64,000 bases of DNA from Tritrichomonas foetus (lineage: Eukaryota; Parabasalia; Tritrichomonadida; Tritrichomonadidae), in assembly GCA_001839685.1 (NCBI GenBank), contig MLAK01000668.1, forward strand, positions 1 through 64,000, in the 5' to 3' direction. The position numbers and the translations under genes are program-made. Numbering within the stretch: position 1 is the first letter of the stretch; each line of letters opens with the position of its first letter. The notes under the pieces are model-generated. The model saw only the letters and a list, made by a program, of their open reading frames with translations. It did not search any database and was not told where the DNA came from. Shown piece by piece: positions 61,432-64,000 of this stretch.

Positions 61432-62157
61432 TCATAATAACATAGGTTGAAAGTTAAATCCAGAATCATTATTATATTGCAGAATTCCATAACTGGTATG
61501 ATTTTTATCAGCCATAAATGGGCCTAATGAATATGAATTCATTTCTGGGAAACTATGATCTTCATGCGTGTGCCCACATATCAGAAGGGAATCTTTAGGA
61601 ATACAGTTCATCTTAAATCTTATATTCTCCAATAAAATTTTTATTCTTGAGCGTGTGTGAGACCTTGTATTGTTTTTAAAGTGATGGCCAAAACAAACAT
61701 AATTAGTACCAGTTTTTAATATTAGTGCGTCACATTCTATTGGATGAACATACATACCATTTTCATAATGACAAAAGAAAGTTTTCCCATGAGATACATC
61801 GTGGTTCCCAGGAATGATAAATGTTTCTTTTTTATAAACCTCTATTTTCTTGAAAAATGAATTATAAAGCTCTTGTGACATCGCAGTATGCCAATGAAAG
61901 ATATCTCCTAAAATAAATATTGAACTGGGATTTTCCTTTTGAATTAATCTATTAAATTTTCGGAAAAATACTTCGGTTGACCTATCAACATCCAAAAGTT
62001 GTGAAATATGAAAATCGGAGACAATTAAAGCTTTTGTCAATAATTGAATATCAACCTCTATGGTTTTGGCATATATTTTTGTATTTTTTAACACCATATT
62101 TATCCTTGGAGCTTTCTGATTCATCAACAAAATATGTTGACGGTTACCGATAGACAT
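61432..62157 (-). CDS. Calcineurin-like metallophosphoesterase
   Basis: A 241-aa enzyme with all five metal-binding motifs: SDFH (D48, H50), LGD (D85), GNHD (N118, H119), a lone GH (H158 in CFGHHF) and GHTH (H196, H198). It ends in a region (FPEMNSYSLGPFMADKN) matching the short C-terminus of small phosphoesterases. The motif spacing is closest to bacterial-type MPEs such as UDP-2,3-diacylglucosamine hydrolase-like or YfcE-like enzymes, with two metal ions, hydrolysing phosphomono- or diesters. The exact substrate cannot be read. The N-terminal 35 residues carry no signal peptide. Neighbours are unrelated. Confidence 0.88.
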   Translation of the reverse strand: MSIGNRQHILLMNQKAPRINMVLKNTKIYAKTIEVDIQLLTKALIVSDFHISQLLDVDRSTEVFFRKFNRLIQKENPSSIFILGDIFHWHTAMSQELYNSFFKKIEVYKKETFIIPGNHDVSHGKTFFCHYENGMYVHPIECDALILKTGTNYVCFGHHFKNNTRSHTRSRIKILLENIRFKMNCIPKDSLLICGHTHEDHSFPEMNSYSLGPFMADKNHTSYGILQYNNDSGFNFQPMLL

Positions 62158-62374
62158 TTTTTGTAAACTTTACATTTCCTTAATTCTTATTTCATTCTAC
62201 AGATATCCCAATTCCTGTATTTGATGGATATTATCAATTTATTTTTTATATTATCAGCCAAATCAATATAGTATATCAATATAGATGAGTAATAATATCA
62301 GGGCAGTGAAAGCAATTAGAAAAAATGTGAAACAAATCATATTTATCGAGATTTTATTTACACAAAAGTTAATT

Positions 62375-63886
62375 TTAGGATTCTATAAACCACTCCAGAT
62401 CATTGAAATGATAACAGTCAGTCATCATACCCGGTTTCTTCGTAGATAGCTCATTATTGTATTCGAAAAAGAAGTTATTGAAAACTGAATCATCTATTCC
62501 ATATTGCTTGATAACTTCGTTCATTTCGATTAAATATTCTTCTTTAATAGATTTCTTTTTAGAATTTTTTGTTGACTTGATTTGATTTGTATGCTTGGAT
62601 ATTTTTTTTAGATTATTTTGGTGATCAGCTTCACTTTTATCTTCAACAGATGAATGTTCATTATTTTTGTTTTCTGTTGATAGCTTTTCTCCTTGATTTT
62701 GGTTTTTCTTGAATTCTCGGAATAAAGGAGGAATAAGCTTTTCTTTTTGTTCATCATTCGAAATATTTTCGATTATATTGTTATTTTGTTGTACTTTGTT
62801 CCTAATTTTTTGAATAATTTTTGTAGTTTGATGAGTAAATGAAACATTAGATGAATTTTTTATGTCGGATTGTGTAATTTCTTCACTTTTTTCATCTTCT
62901 TTTATACTTTGCTTCGATTGGGTATTATTAATCGAGTTTATTTGTTTATCTTTATTGTTCTTCTCAAACTCAATAATTCTGTTCATTACAAAAAATTCAT
63001 TTGGATAAAATTGTGTACTTGCCTTTTTGATATTATTGTTATCTTTATTTACACTATCTATTTTTTTTGAATTATTCTCTTTTCTCTGATTACAAGAAAA
63101 GCTTTGACTATTCTTCATCGATGATGCTTCATTTGAATTATTTCTTTTATTATTTTTTTGTCTAATATTTGTTTCACTTGTACTTTTGATTAAGATATTT
63201 CTTTTATTTGATAATTTATGCAAAAAATCATCATTAGTTTGAGTCAAACTTTTCACAGGCAATTCTATATTATCACTCCATAACGATTGCTGATTCTCAT
63301 CGTGAATATAATTTTTCTCATATATATGCAAATTTTTATTGTTTTCTTGATTGATATTCTGAGAATGATTATAATTAGTCATCAAATGGTCCATTTGATT
63401 TGTACATTCATTTGTTTCATCATCAGAATGATATTTCACTGAACCACATCTTGAAATTTGACGAGATGGCGGCAAAATTGGAGTTGGTACTCTTTTTATA
63501 TACTCACTTGGTGTAGGTGGTCTATAATAAAGTTGTTTTGAATTTGTCCGACTAATTTGACTTGATGGGATTGATGGAGCTCTGTTCACAATAGTTCTCT
63601 TTACATTTTGCATAATTTGAGTTGGATAAATTTGAATGTTTTCTTTTTTTAAATCATTTTTTGATTCACTCATCATATTCATATTAAGTGGTATAATTCG
63701 TTTTGCTGATTTGATTGAAGAAGAATCAAGACTATCTTTTTTAGAGTTTGTTTTTTTGATTTTTAATCTTTTCAAGTCACACATTGGATCAAATGTAGAA
63801 AATAGATTTTGTTTATTCAGATTGTCTTTACAGTCCACTTTAAGATTAGCAACTTTCGAGTCTTCTCGTTTCTGTGCTGCCATCAT
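62375..63886 (-). CDS. Low-complexity Asn/Lys/Ser-rich protein (503 aa), unrecognised
   Basis: Not recognised. Most of the protein is Asn, Lys, Ser, Gln and Glu-rich, with few hydrophobic residues and thus likely disordered. Islands with possible short linear motifs: PTPSEYIKRVPTPILPPSRQ and SIPSSQISRTNSKQLYYRPP (residues about 90-130, proline-directed or 14-3-3-like sites), and a C-terminal segment (EEYLIEMNEVIKQYGIDDSV, NDLEWFIES) with mixed hydrophobic residues that may be ordered. Two adjacent ATGs (63886, 63883) are possible starts. Function unknown. Confidence 0.6.
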   Translation of the reverse strand: MMAAQKREDSKVANLKVDCKDNLNKQNLFSTFDPMCDLKRLKIKKTNSKKDSLDSSSIKSAKRIIPLNMNMMSESKNDLKKENIQIYPTQIMQNVKRTIVNRAPSIPSSQISRTNSKQLYYRPPTPSEYIKRVPTPILPPSRQISRCGSVKYHSDDETNECTNQMDHLMTNYNHSQNINQENNKNLHIYEKNYIHDENQQSLWSDNIELPVKSLTQTNDDFLHKLSNKRNILIKSTSETNIRQKNNKRNNSNEASSMKNSQSFSCNQRKENNSKKIDSVNKDNNNIKKASTQFYPNEFFVMNRIIEFEKNNKDKQINSINNTQSKQSIKEDEKSEEITQSDIKNSSNVSFTHQTTKIIQKIRNKVQQNNNIIENISNDEQKEKLIPPLFREFKKNQNQGEKLSTENKNNEHSSVEDKSEADHQNNLKKISKHTNQIKSTKNSKKKSIKEEYLIEMNEVIKQYGIDDSVFNNFFFEYNNELSTKKPGMMTDCYHFNDLEWFIES

Positions 63887-64000
63887 TATTGAATGATCAT
63901 TAAAATGTCACTTTTATTCAACTTTTCTGTGATACAAATTTTTTCACCTTTCACACATATTGTCTATGTGAAAAGTTTCTTTACACAATAATGTTAACAT

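Overview
The window is nuclear DNA of a parabasalid protist, most like Tritrichomonas (T. foetus type); the species cannot be fixed from sequence alone. The evidence is AT-rich DNA with mostly intronless genes on both strands; families typical of trichomonads (DUF3447-style ankyrin proteins, R2R3 Myb proteins, right-handed-repeat surface proteins with Ser/Pro stalks, decayed USP, TRF4 and TKL-kinase copies); trichomonad-type initiator elements (TCA-Y-T-W) within about 5-35 bp of several start codons; and one intron whose 3' end, TCTAACATTCAG, closely resembles the published Trichomonas branch-point/3' splice block ACTAACACACAG. Nothing bacterial was seen: no operons, Shine-Dalgarno sites or CRISPR.

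Layout. 0.3-8.8 kb: a four-BRCT protein (-), an ankyrin protein (+) with a damaged N-terminus, a CYFIP/Sra1 subunit of the SCAR/WAVE complex (-) broken by one frameshift, and a membrane-anchored surface protein (-). 9-13.4 kb: a decayed ubiquitin hydrolase bordered by a 21-bp repeat, a small Myb protein, and 2 kb of empty AT-rich DNA. 13.5-22 kb: an unrecognised 798-aa protein, PrimPol (+), a PPP phosphatase and an AMPK/SAD-like kinase made of two exons. 22-31 kb: a second member of the 798-aa family (930 aa, +), a DDX19/Dbp5-like helicase, a 63-nt poly-T run and a larger Myb protein. 32-42.4 kb: a second surface protein, a tiny chromo-shadow-like protein, VPS53, a SHIPPO-repeat protein, a NOT-box protein and asparaginyl-tRNA synthetase. 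42.8-50.1 kb: TRAPPC8/Trs85, 2.8 kb without a supported gene, and a basic Pro/Ser-rich protein. 50.1-55.6 kb: a pseudogene graveyard (TRF4-like nucleotidyltransferase, an unidentified protein, a TKL kinase) with a 433-N assembly gap. 55.7-64 kb: an 1843-aa protein of unknown family, a calcineurin-like phosphoesterase and a low-complexity protein.

The genes do not form one pathway. Housekeeping themes are vesicle tethering (VPS53 of GARP/EARP, TRAPPC8), DNA damage tolerance (PrimPol, BRCT protein), mRNA export and turnover (DDX19, NOT box), translation (AsnRS), actin control (CYFIP) and signalling (kinase, phosphatase). The most unusual items are the chromo-shadow-only protein, the 604-nt kinase intron with a 93-bp internal hairpin, the 1843-aa protein, the 798/930-aa family, and the graveyard. 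Several open frames that look like separate genes begin at TTG or GTG rather than ATG; I moved those starts or joined the frames, and say so in each entry.
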